Part shown: one piece after another, positions 35,067-42,600 of the stretch
How positions within the stretch are numbered: position 1 is the first letter of the stretch
Layout: every line of letters begins with the position of its first letter
Origin: UBA3210 sp963653535
Lineage (GTDB): Bacteria; Bacillota_I; Bacilli_A; RFN20; CAG-449
Assembly: GCA_963653535.1 (NCBI GenBank)
Contig: CAVJWU010000001.1
Span: 1-64,000, forward strand
Length of the DNA: 64,000 bases
Direction of reading: 5' to 3'
Made by a program: the position numbers and the translations under genes
The notes under the pieces: model-generated
The model's database searches: none
What the model was told of the DNA's origin: nothing
What the model saw: the letters and a program-made list of their open reading frames with translations, nothing else

Positions 35067-35222
35067 TTAGAAAGTTTCAATAAATCTTTTTATTATTAAT
35101 ATAATAAGAGCGATTAAAGAAAATGATGCAAATGAATACATGATAATTGATAATATTCCAAACGTTGAAGTGATGGATAAAGAATTCTTATATGCCATAT
35201 TATCATTTTTAAAGAAAATCAT
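35067..35222 (-). CDS. small hydrophobic peptide (51 residues), candidate
   Basis: ATG at 35222 to TAA at 35067. One predicted membrane span ('FGILSIIMYSFASFSLIALIILIIK') followed by a short basic tail. A strong terminator follows 16 bases after the stop. A promoter-like TTGACA-18-GATAAT (35228 to 35199, minus strand) overlaps the beginning, so the real peptide may start later. No ribosome site is visible. It could be a small membrane peptide, a type I toxin-like peptide or part of a small RNA. Weak evidence. Confidence 0.35.
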   Translation of the reverse strand: MIFFKNDNMAYKNSLSITSTFGILSIIMYSFASFSLIALIILIIKRFIETF

Positions 35223-35418
35223 TGTCAATATTAACTTTTTTTAGCCTTTTTAAATACAACTGAAGCGGTAAAATAATAACTTTAATAATTTTCATATTTT
35301 GAATCTATAAATCGCTAATATTGTAATTATTATAATTTTTCTATTTTACTATAAACTAGGCTCGATTGACTATTTAGCAAAAACTTAGGAAATAAACTTT
35401 CTTAAACGAGGTGAATTT
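35223..35418. other. non-coding, AT-rich spacer
   Basis: No open frame of useful length. A TTGACT at 35366-35371 has no good -10 partner. The region otherwise shows nothing beyond AT-rich sequence. Confidence 0.5.
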
Positions 35419-35447
35419 TTGATTTTTTAAAATTTCTATTTTATAAT
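35419..35447 (+). promoter_or_regulatory. sigma-A promoter of the sulfoquinovose operon
   Basis: TTGATT (35419-35424), 17-base spacer, TATAAT (35442-35447). Expected start of transcription is near 35454, inside the palindrome that follows. Confidence 0.7.
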
Positions 35448-35450
35448 TAA

Positions 35451-35463
35451 TTAAGTCACTTAA
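35451..35463. promoter_or_regulatory. operator palindrome TTAAGTCACTTAA
   Basis: A perfect inverted repeat around a central C, 3 bases after the -10 box, covering the expected +1. An identical copy lies at 47707-47719 in front of the convergent transporter operon. The position fits a repressor. The ROK protein encoded at the end of this operon is the best candidate to bind it. Confidence 0.7.
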
Positions 35464-35495
35464 AAAATTATTTTAAATGGAAAGAGAGTATCATT

Positions 35496-37475
35496 ATGAA
35501 CAAAGAAGAACTATATAATTATTTCCTTAATCAATTAACTAATGGTGATTGTTATTTAGTTATTGGTAAAGGAAAAGCTAGATATAAGATGGCTCGAGGA
35601 TCTTTTAAAACCAAGGATAATATCTATGAACGAAGAAAATTAACTTTCCTCTTTCAAGATGGTAAAAGATATATATTCTCAGATGGACAAACACAAGCTG
35701 AAATAATTGTTGATAAAGAAGATTATGTTAAATTCCATTTCCATGTTGATCCTGGTTTTAATCGTTTTACTTTAAGATTTAAAACGTTTAACGATGAACA
35801 TATTTATGGATGTGGGGAACAATATTCTACTTTAGATTTAAAAGGTAAAGATGTGCCTATCTGGGTAAGTGAACACCAACAAGTCTTAAAAATTGCGAAA
35901 AAGCAATTAAGAGAGAGACTTCATGGACCTGATCCATCTTATGAAGCTCCTTATAAAGATCATCAAACATATTGTTCTACTCCTTCGTTTATGTCTTCTA
36001 AATGCTATGCAATGTATTGCCATGAAGATACATATGGTTTCTTATCATTTAAAAAAGATGAATTATTTATTAAATTTAGAGAAATACCTCAATCTATTTC
36101 GCTTCTTTGTGCGGATTCATTATTAGAACTATCGCAAGATGTTTCTCGCTTAGTTGGTTTACAACCTCGTGTTCCACGCTGGGTCAATGATGGTGTTATT
36201 CTCGCTGTACAAGGTGGAAGCGAAGTTCTACTAAAAAAATATGAAGAAGCAAAGAAAAAAGGTTTAAAAATCGCGGCAATTTGGTGTCAAGATTGGTGCG
36301 GAAATGTTGTTACTTCTTTCGGCTACCAAGTTTATTGGAACTGGGAAGCTAATGAAAAACTTTATCCTAATTTAAAAGAGATTATTAAAAATCTTAATAA
36401 AGAGGGAGTTAGATTTTTAGGTTATATCAATACCTTCTTAAAAGAAGGATGTCCTCAATATAATGAAGCAAAGAAAAAAGCATTCTTAATTCGAAAGAAA
36501 AATGGTTCAGTATATCATATTAAATCAACTACATTTAATGCTGGTATTGTTGATTTAACTAATCCAACAGCCCGTGAATGGTATATGAATATCATTAAGA
36601 AAAATATGATTGAATATGGCTTATCTGGTTGGATGGCTGATTTTGGTGAATATTTACCAACTGATTCAGTTTGTTATGGAGGTGTGAGTGAAAAACTTCA
36701 TAATAGGTGGCCTACTATGTGGGCTAAATGTAATTTCGATGCTGTGAAAGAAGAAGGAAAAGAAGATGAGATTTTCTTTTTCTCACGAGCTGCTTACGCT
36801 CATACATTCCAGTTTACTTCTTCGATGTGGAACGGTGATCAACATGTTGATTTTTCTGATGAATATGGCTTAGGTTCAGTAATTCCTGCTTCTTTATCTC
36901 TTGCTTGCTCTGGATGCGGCGTTATTCATTCTGATATTGGAGGTTATACAACTATTACGACTCTTTATCCAATGAAAAGAAATGCTGAATTATTTTCTCG
37001 TTGGTCAGAAATGAATATCTTTACACCGATTTATCGTACTCATGAAGGCAATCAACCTAAGAATAATGTGCAATATGATTCAGATGAAACATATGATGAA
37101 TTTATTCAAAATACAAATTATTTCGTTGCTTTAAAGAAGTATCGAGAAGACTTATATGAAGAATATTATAAAAATAATACTCCAATGATACGACCATTAT
37201 TCTTCCATTATGATGAAGAAGAGGCATATATAAATAAAAAAGAATATATGTTTGGAGAAGACATTATCGTTTCTCCAGTTCTTCGACCAGGTGAAAAAGA
37301 ACATACTTATTATCTTCCTAAAGGTGAGTGGGTCCAATTTTTCACTAATAAAGAAGTTAAAGATGGAGTTGGAACAGTCCCTTCTCCACTTGGTTTACCA
37401 ATCGCATTTTATAGAAAAGATAGTAAATATGTTGATATATTTAAAAACTTAAAGAAAGATACAGGAGGAAATTAA
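35496..37475 (+). CDS. sulfoquinovosidase (GH31, YihQ-like)
   Basis: 659 residues, no signal. It follows E. coli YihQ closely: 'GVILAVQGGSEV' (Q in the sugar-binding position), 'IWCQDWCG..TSFG' with Q265, 'GWMADFGEYLPTD' with nucleophile D382, 'MWNGDQHVDFS' with acid/base D448, 'HSDIGGYTT' with the sulfonate-contacting Tyr, and 'RTHEGNQP'. These features separate SQases from ordinary GH31 alpha-glucosidases. W281 matches the YihQ Trp304, but the position of the sulfonate-binding Arg301 is Gln278 here. It should release sulfoquinovose from sulfoquinovosyl glycerol. First gene of the operon, 1 base before the transaldolase gene. Confidence 0.85.
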   Translation: MNKEELYNYFLNQLTNGDCYLVIGKGKARYKMARGSFKTKDNIYERRKLTFLFQDGKRYIFSDGQTQAEIIVDKEDYVKFHFHVDPGFNRFTLRFKTFNDEHIYGCGEQYSTLDLKGKDVPIWVSEHQQVLKIAKKQLRERLHGPDPSYEAPYKDHQTYCSTPSFMSSKCYAMYCHEDTYGFLSFKKDELFIKFREIPQSISLLCADSLLELSQDVSRLVGLQPRVPRWVNDGVILAVQGGSEVLLKKYEEAKKKGLKIAAIWCQDWCGNVVTSFGYQVYWNWEANEKLYPNLKEIIKNLNKEGVRFLGYINTFLKEGCPQYNEAKKKAFLIRKKNGSVYHIKSTTFNAGIVDLTNPTAREWYMNIIKKNMIEYGLSGWMADFGEYLPTDSVCYGGVSEKLHNRWPTMWAKCNFDAVKEEGKEDEIFFFSRAAYAHTFQFTSSMWNGDQHVDFSDEYGLGSVIPASLSLACSGCGVIHSDIGGYTTITTLYPMKRNAELFSRWSEMNIFTPIYRTHEGNQPKNNVQYDSDETYDEFIQNTNYFVALKKYREDLYEEYYKNNTPMIRPLFFHYDEEEAYINKKEYMFGEDIIVSPVLRPGEKEHTYYLPKGEWVQFFTNKEVKDGVGTVPSPLGLPIAFYRKDSKYVDIFKNLKKDTGGN

Positions 37476-37476
37476 T

Positions 37477-38157
37477 ATGAAATACTTTCTTGATTCAGCA
37501 AAATTAAATGAAATCGATTACGCTTACAAAAATTATAAGATTGATGGAGTTACGACAAACCCTAAACACATTATGAATTCTGGAAAAGAATTCCTAGAAG
37601 CAATTACTGATATTGCAAAATGGTTAAAAGACAATGATTTATTAGGGATGGATAAATTTCCAGTTTCAGTTGAAATTAATCCTCATTTAGCTACTGCTGA
37701 AGAAATGGTTTCTGAAGCAAAAAAGATTTCATCGTTATGTGAAAACTTTGTCATTAAGATTCCTTGTACTACCGAAGGATTAAAAGCGGCTTATTTCCTT
37801 GAAAAAGAGGGTATTAGAACTAATGTTACTTTAGTATTTTCTCCTTCACAAGCTATTCAAGCTGGTCGAATTAATGCAAAATTTGTTTCTCCATTTGTCG
37901 GATGGAAAGAAAATAATGGGGAAGATACTTATGACTATATGAAGAAACTTGTTACTATTTATAGACAAAAAGGTTATCAAACAGAAATTATTGTTGCAGC
38001 AGTAAGAAACGGTAAACAAATCGTAGACGCGGCAGAAATGGGCGCGGATATTGTAACAGCCGGTTTAAGCGTTTATGAAGATAGCTTCAATCATCCTTTT
38101 ACAAGCTATGGACTTGGCGTATTCCAAGATGCGTGGGATAAAACAAAGGGGAATTAA
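37477..38157 (+). CDS. transaldolase, probable sulfofructose transaldolase
   Basis: 226 residues, the short FSA/TalB-like class. 'YFLDSAKLNEI', 'DGVTTNPKHI' and 'FVIKIPCTTEGLKAA' with Schiff-base K94, then 'NVTLVFSPSQAI', are the standard aldolase landmarks. In the operon it sits between sulfoquinovosidase and the reductase, so the expected reaction is transfer of the C3 unit of 6-deoxy-6-sulfofructose to glyceraldehyde 3-phosphate, giving fructose 6-phosphate and 3-sulfolactaldehyde (the SftT step). The substrate comes from context, not from a diagnostic residue I can name. Confidence 0.8.
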   Translation: MKYFLDSAKLNEIDYAYKNYKIDGVTTNPKHIMNSGKEFLEAITDIAKWLKDNDLLGMDKFPVSVEINPHLATAEEMVSEAKKISSLCENFVIKIPCTTEGLKAAYFLEKEGIRTNVTLVFSPSQAIQAGRINAKFVSPFVGWKENNGEDTYDYMKKLVTIYRQKGYQTEIIVAAVRNGKQIVDAAEMGADIVTAGLSVYEDSFNHPFTSYGLGVFQDAWDKTKGN

Positions 38158-38158
38158 T

Positions 38159-38995
38159 ATGAAAGTAGCGTTTATTGGGTTAGGCATTATGGGTATGCCA
38201 ATGGCAACTAATGTCGCAAAAAAATATGATTTAATTGGTTATGATATTGTAAAAAAGGAAACACCATTTAAATTTGCTTCAACATATGAAGAATGCGTTA
38301 ATTTCGCAGATGTTATTATCTCGATGGTACCTAAGAATGAACATATGTTAGCCCTTTATAAAGAAATTAAACCTTTCTTAAAAAAGGGTCAAATTTGGAT
38401 AGATATGTCAACAATCTCTCCTTCAACTAATATAAGTGTCTGCGAAGATTTAGTTTCGACTGGAGTTGAATTATTAGATTGTCCAGTTGTTAAATCACAA
38501 CCTGCCGCGGTTAAAGGAGAACTAGGAATTTATGTTGGAGGTAATAAAGAAACTTATCAAAAAGTTTATGATATTCTTTCTTGTATGGGTAAAAATATTA
38601 TCTATATGGGAAATCATGGGACTGGTTTACAAATGAAAATCCTTCATAATGCTTTAGTAGGAGAAATTCAAAACGGCGTTAATGAAATTTTAGGTCTTGC
38701 TCAAGCTTTGAATTTAAATTTAGAAGATGTAGTCACGGCCTTTTCATATGGAGGAGCGAGTAATTTCTACTTAGATACAAAAGCAAAAAATATTATTTCT
38801 AATACTTATCCAACGGCTTTTTCAGTTGGTAATATGAATAAAGATGTTCATTTGGCTCACGAAATGGCTTTATCAGTTCATAAAGAATGCCCTAACTTAA
38901 TGCGTGTAGTTCAAGTATATGAAAAAGCGATGTTAGAAGGATTAGAAAAAGAAGATTTTTCTGCATCCTATAAAGTAGTAAACGAGGTGAAATAA
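38159..38995 (+). CDS. YihU-like 3-sulfolactaldehyde reductase (HIBADH family)
   Basis: 278 residues from ATG 38159 (AAAGGGG in front; the upstream ATG at 38075 lies inside the transaldolase gene). NAD(P)-binding 'FIGLGIMGMPMA', catalytic Lys K160 in 'QMKILHN', and the second conserved loop 'DCPVVKSQPAAVKGELGIYVGG'. In YihU the Arg of 'VGRTS' in that loop holds the sulfonate; here the position is K112, still basic, which fits a sulfonated aldehyde. Expected product is 2,3-dihydroxypropane-1-sulfonate, if it works as a reductase, or sulfolactate if as a dehydrogenase. Confidence 0.78.
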   Translation: MKVAFIGLGIMGMPMATNVAKKYDLIGYDIVKKETPFKFASTYEECVNFADVIISMVPKNEHMLALYKEIKPFLKKGQIWIDMSTISPSTNISVCEDLVSTGVELLDCPVVKSQPAAVKGELGIYVGGNKETYQKVYDILSCMGKNIIYMGNHGTGLQMKILHNALVGEIQNGVNEILGLAQALNLNLEDVVTAFSYGGASNFYLDTKAKNIISNTYPTAFSVGNMNKDVHLAHEMALSVHKECPNLMRVVQVYEKAMLEGLEKEDFSASYKVVNEVK

Positions 38996-38996
38996 T

Positions 38997-40328
38997 ATGA
39001 GAAAACCTATTATTGGTATCGTTTGTTTAGTAAGAAAGACGTTTGATTTTGAAACAGCTTTTAAACTCTATGAAGAAAGAACTAAAAAAATAATGGAAGA
39101 TAATTCGATAGATTGGATCTATTATCCAACTATGGTCATTGAAGAAGGAGAAGCAAAAAAAGCTGGTGAATACTTTGTTGAAAAACATGTTGATGCATTA
39201 GTTGTTGTTTCAGCGACTTTCCATCTAGGCTGTTTAGCTTTAATTTTACATAATATTGTAAAAAAACCATTCTTATTACAAGGATATAATGAACTTCCTC
39301 ATGATGGAGGAAAAATTAGACTTAATGCAGTATGCGGCGTTAATTTAAATGCTTCTAATCTTTATAAGGGTGGAGTTAATGATTACGTTGTTTATGTCGG
39401 AGATGATATTGATCACGATTGGATTAAAGCAATCAAGATGAAGACTGCCTTAGAAAATTCTAATGTTGGTTTAATTGGCTTTAGAGCCCAAGGTTTCTAT
39501 AATGTTGGAGTGAATGAATTACAATTATACAAGGAACTTGGAATCTTAATTTCTCATTATGAATTAAGTGATTTCTTCGGTGGCGAAGCGAGTGAAGAAG
39601 AAATTCAAAAAGAAGAAAAAGAACTTCGTGCGACATTTGATTGTAAGAAATTAAATGATAATCAAGTTAGACAGGTTGCCCGTCTCATCGTTGTTTGTTC
39701 TAAATTTATGTTAGATAAAGGCTTAGATGTCGTCGCGATTCGTTGTTGGCCAGAATTTGCGAAAAACTATGGTGTTTCACCTTGTGCGATGATGTCAGTT
39801 TTACAATCTCGTGGCCTACTACTAGCTTGTGAAGGTGATGTAGAAGCGGCTCTATCGATGGTCGCGGTTCGCGCGTGTGGCGAAGAAACACCATTTATGG
39901 CTGATTTATCACAAGTTAATTATCAAGAAAATTATGCATTATTATGGCATGATGGTGTCGCTCCTTGTAATTTATGGGATAAGAAGTGTAATAGATCACT
40001 TGAAACTTATTTTGCCGGCGGAAAAGGTGTTACGGCTGACTTTGTTTTAAAACCAGGTAAGATGTCGATATTAAGAATTGATGAAGCAAGAGGCAAAACA
40101 AGAATTTACTATGAAGAAGGTGAAGCTTTTGAAATGAATAAAGATTTATCGGGAACTTATGCAAAAGTTGTCTTCTCACGCCCAATTAATGAAGTAGTTG
40201 ATACGCTTACTTATACAGGTGTCGCGCATCACGTCATTATGGGATATGTTCAATATAAAAAAGCAATGCAATATCTCGCGCGAATCATGTCTTGGGAGAT
40301 TTTAGATGAAAATACTAAGTGTTACTGA
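38997..40328 (+). CDS. fucose/arabinose isomerase-fold protein, probable sulfoquinovose isomerase
   Basis: 443 residues. 'PIIGIVCLVRKTFDFETA' and the middle part with 'VVVSATFHLGCLALIL' and 'VGLIGFRAQGFYNVGV' belong to the L-fucose/L-arabinose isomerase superfamily, including a C-terminal 'CEGDVEAALSMVAVRACGEETPFMADLSQV' metal-site region (Glu, Asp) and 'AHHVIMGY'. In this operon the needed step between sulfoquinovosidase and transaldolase is sulfoquinovose to sulfofructose, which the SftI isomerases of the same fold carry out. It overlaps the next gene by 23 bases. Confidence 0.8.
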   Translation: MRKPIIGIVCLVRKTFDFETAFKLYEERTKKIMEDNSIDWIYYPTMVIEEGEAKKAGEYFVEKHVDALVVVSATFHLGCLALILHNIVKKPFLLQGYNELPHDGGKIRLNAVCGVNLNASNLYKGGVNDYVVYVGDDIDHDWIKAIKMKTALENSNVGLIGFRAQGFYNVGVNELQLYKELGILISHYELSDFFGGEASEEEIQKEEKELRATFDCKKLNDNQVRQVARLIVVCSKFMLDKGLDVVAIRCWPEFAKNYGVSPCAMMSVLQSRGLLLACEGDVEAALSMVAVRACGEETPFMADLSQVNYQENYALLWHDGVAPCNLWDKKCNRSLETYFAGGKGVTADFVLKPGKMSILRIDEARGKTRIYYEEGEAFEMNKDLSGTYAKVVFSRPINEVVDTLTYTGVAHHVIMGYVQYKKAMQYLARIMSWEILDENTKCY

Positions 40329-40920
40329 TCCTGCTTTTAAAGAATATGGATATAAAATAAAAATTGATACATCAGAAATTGTCTCTTATTTAAAAAATAA
40401 AGCGAGAATGCCTGAAAAAAATAATATCTATGTCCGTGATGATCTTTTGATGCATTCATTAAAAGGAATTAATGAAATTCAAGAGTCCGTCTTTTGGTTT
40501 AGCGATATTGAAGTTGGTTATTGTAATGGATACAATTCTTTATTAAATTGTTTAGAATATCATCTTTGTTCAGAAGTTAATATTGCAGGAGAAGATTTAG
40601 TTTTATTACTGGCAAAAGAAAGTGATATGATTGATGGGAAAGTATCATCAAGTGACATTAAAGCTTTCTTAGTGAAAAAAGGTGAAGCAATTGTTTTATA
40701 TCCTCGTGTCTTACATTTTTCTCCTTGTAAGGTATCTAGTTCTGGCTTTACCTGTGCAGTTATTTTACTTGATAAAACAAATATGGATTTAGAAACTAAA
40801 CCTAAGGATTGTCGTTTATGGAAAGTAAATAAATATTTATTAGCCCATAAAGATTCGTTACAAGCCTCTCAAGGAGCATATATTGGAATAGAAGGAGAAA
40901 ATATCGAGGTGGAATATTAG
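40306..40920 (+). CDS. DUF4867-like protein of the sulfoquinovose operon
   Basis: 204 residues, soluble. Pattern 'YGYKIKIDTSEIVSYL', 'FWFSDIEVGYCNGYNSLLNCLEYHLCSEVNIAGEDLVLLLA' and 'GEAIVLYPRVLHFSPCKV' with His residues suggests a cupin-like fold and the DUF4867 group, proteins often found beside sugar isomerases and aldolases. No enzymatic role is established; an epimerase or mutarotase-type role for the sulfo-sugar is one possibility. Its start lies within the end of the isomerase gene (GGGAG ribosome site), showing translational coupling. Confidence 0.65.
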   Translation: MKILSVTDPAFKEYGYKIKIDTSEIVSYLKNKARMPEKNNIYVRDDLLMHSLKGINEIQESVFWFSDIEVGYCNGYNSLLNCLEYHLCSEVNIAGEDLVLLLAKESDMIDGKVSSSDIKAFLVKKGEAIVLYPRVLHFSPCKVSSSGFTCAVILLDKTNMDLETKPKDCRLWKVNKYLLAHKDSLQASQGAYIGIEGENIEVEY

Positions 40921-40925
40921 AAGTT

Positions 40926-41636
40926 ATGGAAATAGCTTTTATTCTCATTATCTTTTTATCTAATATAATTCAAACTATTACAGGCTTTGCTGGAACAGTT
41001 CTCGCGATGCCATTATCAATAAAATTAGTCGGTGGAAACATCGCAAAACCTGTTTTAAATCTAGTCGCGTTAATAGTTTGTATTTATGTCGTTATAAGAA
41101 ATTTTAAAGATATATCATGGAAACATTTCTTGATTATACTTATCTTTGTAGGCTTTGGTTTTGGACTAGGTTATTTAGTTTCATTAATTCCTCTTGAAGG
41201 TAAGATTCTTCTATATATCTATGGAGGAATAGTTATTTTAATGGCTATAACCTTCTTCTTTATCGATTTTGAAAAAGTGAATATTCCGAAGTGGATTATG
41301 ATAATTTTCTTAGTTATCGGGGGAATTATTCATAAATTATATATTTCTGGAGGACCATTTGTAGTTATCTATGGTCTACATGAATTAAAAGATAAAAATA
41401 GTTTTAGAGCTACTTTATCTTCTTTATGGATTATTCTTAATTCGATGTTATTTATTTCTCAGGCCGTTAATGGCTTATTTAGCGCTGAAGTGTGGATTTT
41501 ATTTTCTTTAGGAGCAGGAGTAACGATTCTAAGTTTAATCATAGGATCAATTATTGCACCTAAGTTATCAAAAAAATTATTTATGAAAATAACTTGTTTA
41601 CTTTTATTTATATCAGGGGTTACACTATTTATATGA
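40926..41636 (+). CDS. TauE/SafE-family exporter
   Basis: 236 residues with about seven membrane spans. 'IIQTITGFAGTVLAMPLSIKLVG' at the N-terminus and 'GGIIHKLYISGGPFVVIYGL' in the middle are the paired repeats of the TauE/SafE sulfite exporter family. In sulfoquinovose operons members of this family export the C3 sulfonate end product (DHPS or sulfolactate), which fits its place here. Stop TGA overlaps the ROK start. Confidence 0.88.
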   Translation: MEIAFILIIFLSNIIQTITGFAGTVLAMPLSIKLVGGNIAKPVLNLVALIVCIYVVIRNFKDISWKHFLIILIFVGFGFGLGYLVSLIPLEGKILLYIYGGIVILMAITFFFIDFEKVNIPKWIMIIFLVIGGIIHKLYISGGPFVVIYGLHELKDKNSFRATLSSLWIILNSMLFISQAVNGLFSAEVWILFSLGAGVTILSLIIGSIIAPKLSKKLFMKITCLLLFISGVTLFI

Positions 41637-42598
41637 TGAATTTAACAACAACACAAAAAAAATTGATAAAAATAATTTTCGTTAACGGAAGTTCTTCTCG
41701 TTCTATTCTCGCGAATAATCTTTCTTTGACGAATGCTGCTTTAACTTTGTCTTTAAAACCATTACTAGAAGAAAATATTATTCTTGAAGAAAAATCATTA
41801 GAAACAAAAGTAGGACGAAAACAAGTTAAACTAACATTAAATCCAGAATATGGTTATTTTTTCGGTATTGATGTTAGAAAACATAATGTCTATTATTCGA
41901 TGATGAATTTTAAAGGTGACATTGTAAATTATTCTTCTAATAAAATAATTTCTTTAAAAGATTTTATTTCTCCTTATTTAGATAAAATACTTGGAACGGG
42001 TATTACCTTAAGAGGGACGTTAACAGAAGATATTCTTACTAAAAAATATCCTTCTTTAGCAGAAGAATTAAAACTTATTAAAGATAATATATTCATTTTT
42101 AATAACGTTGATGCTCTTGCGGATATTTATGCTTTATATCATAGTGAAGATAAAAACTTTTTATTAGTTAAGTATGGTCCTGGCTTAGGTTCATCAATTT
42201 ATATACATGGTAATTCCTTAGGTACTAAATCGGAATTAGGACATACTTATTATAATGATAAAACAGTTGAAGAAAATATTTCTTATTTAACCTTACTAGG
42301 AAAAGAATTAGAAGAAAATGAAGGTAATGAACTTATCTTAAATGATGAATTAAAATTAAATAAAGTATTACATATTCTTTCTTTTAGTTTATGTAATGCT
42401 GATTCATTATTGTCATTACAAAAGATCGTTCTTTCAGGAGCTTTATTATCTAATGAAGCAGTAAAAGAAAAATTGAATGATGAATTAAAGAAGGTTAAAG
42501 AAGACTTTGATACTTCTAAAATTTGTATTTATCCTTTCTATAATGAGATTAATATCAAAAAAAGCTCGCTAGGAGCTTTTAATGAAATATTTAAATAA
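41633..42598 (+). CDS. ROK-family transcriptional repressor
   Basis: 321 residues from ATG 41633, an ATGA overlap with the exporter gene (the longer reading from 41594 lies inside the exporter). N-terminal winged HTH 'TQKKLIKIIFVNGSSSRSILANNLSLTNAALTLSLKPLLEENII' and 'KVGRKQVKLTLNPEYGYFFGIDV' are typical of XylR/NagC-type ROK repressors, but the sugar-kinase motifs in the C-terminal half are weak. Placed at the end of the operon, it is the natural candidate to bind the TTAAGTCACTTAA operators and to sense a sulfo-sugar. No other regulator is in the two operons. Confidence 0.82.
   Translation: MMNLTTTQKKLIKIIFVNGSSSRSILANNLSLTNAALTLSLKPLLEENIILEEKSLETKVGRKQVKLTLNPEYGYFFGIDVRKHNVYYSMMNFKGDIVNYSSNKIISLKDFISPYLDKILGTGITLRGTLTEDILTKKYPSLAEELKLIKDNIFIFNNVDALADIYALYHSEDKNFLLVKYGPGLGSSIYIHGNSLGTKSELGHTYYNDKTVEENISYLTLLGKELEENEGNELILNDELKLNKVLHILSFSLCNADSLLSLQKIVLSGALLSNEAVKEKLNDELKKVKEDFDTSKICIYPFYNEINIKKSSLGAFNEIFK
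42560..42580 (+). terminator. hairpin at the end of the ROK gene
   Basis: AAAAGCTC (42560-42567), loop GCTAG, GAGCTTTT (42573-42580), inside the last codons of the ROK gene. The convergent GH31 stop is only 2 bases past the ROK stop, so any terminator has to lie in coding DNA. Confidence 0.5.
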
Positions 42599-42600
42599 TA

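Noticed and set aside
38075..38160. Long form of the reductase starting at 38075
   Set aside because: The extra 28 residues lie in the transaldolase gene in another frame. ATG 38159 has a good ribosome site and begins directly with the nucleotide-binding fold.
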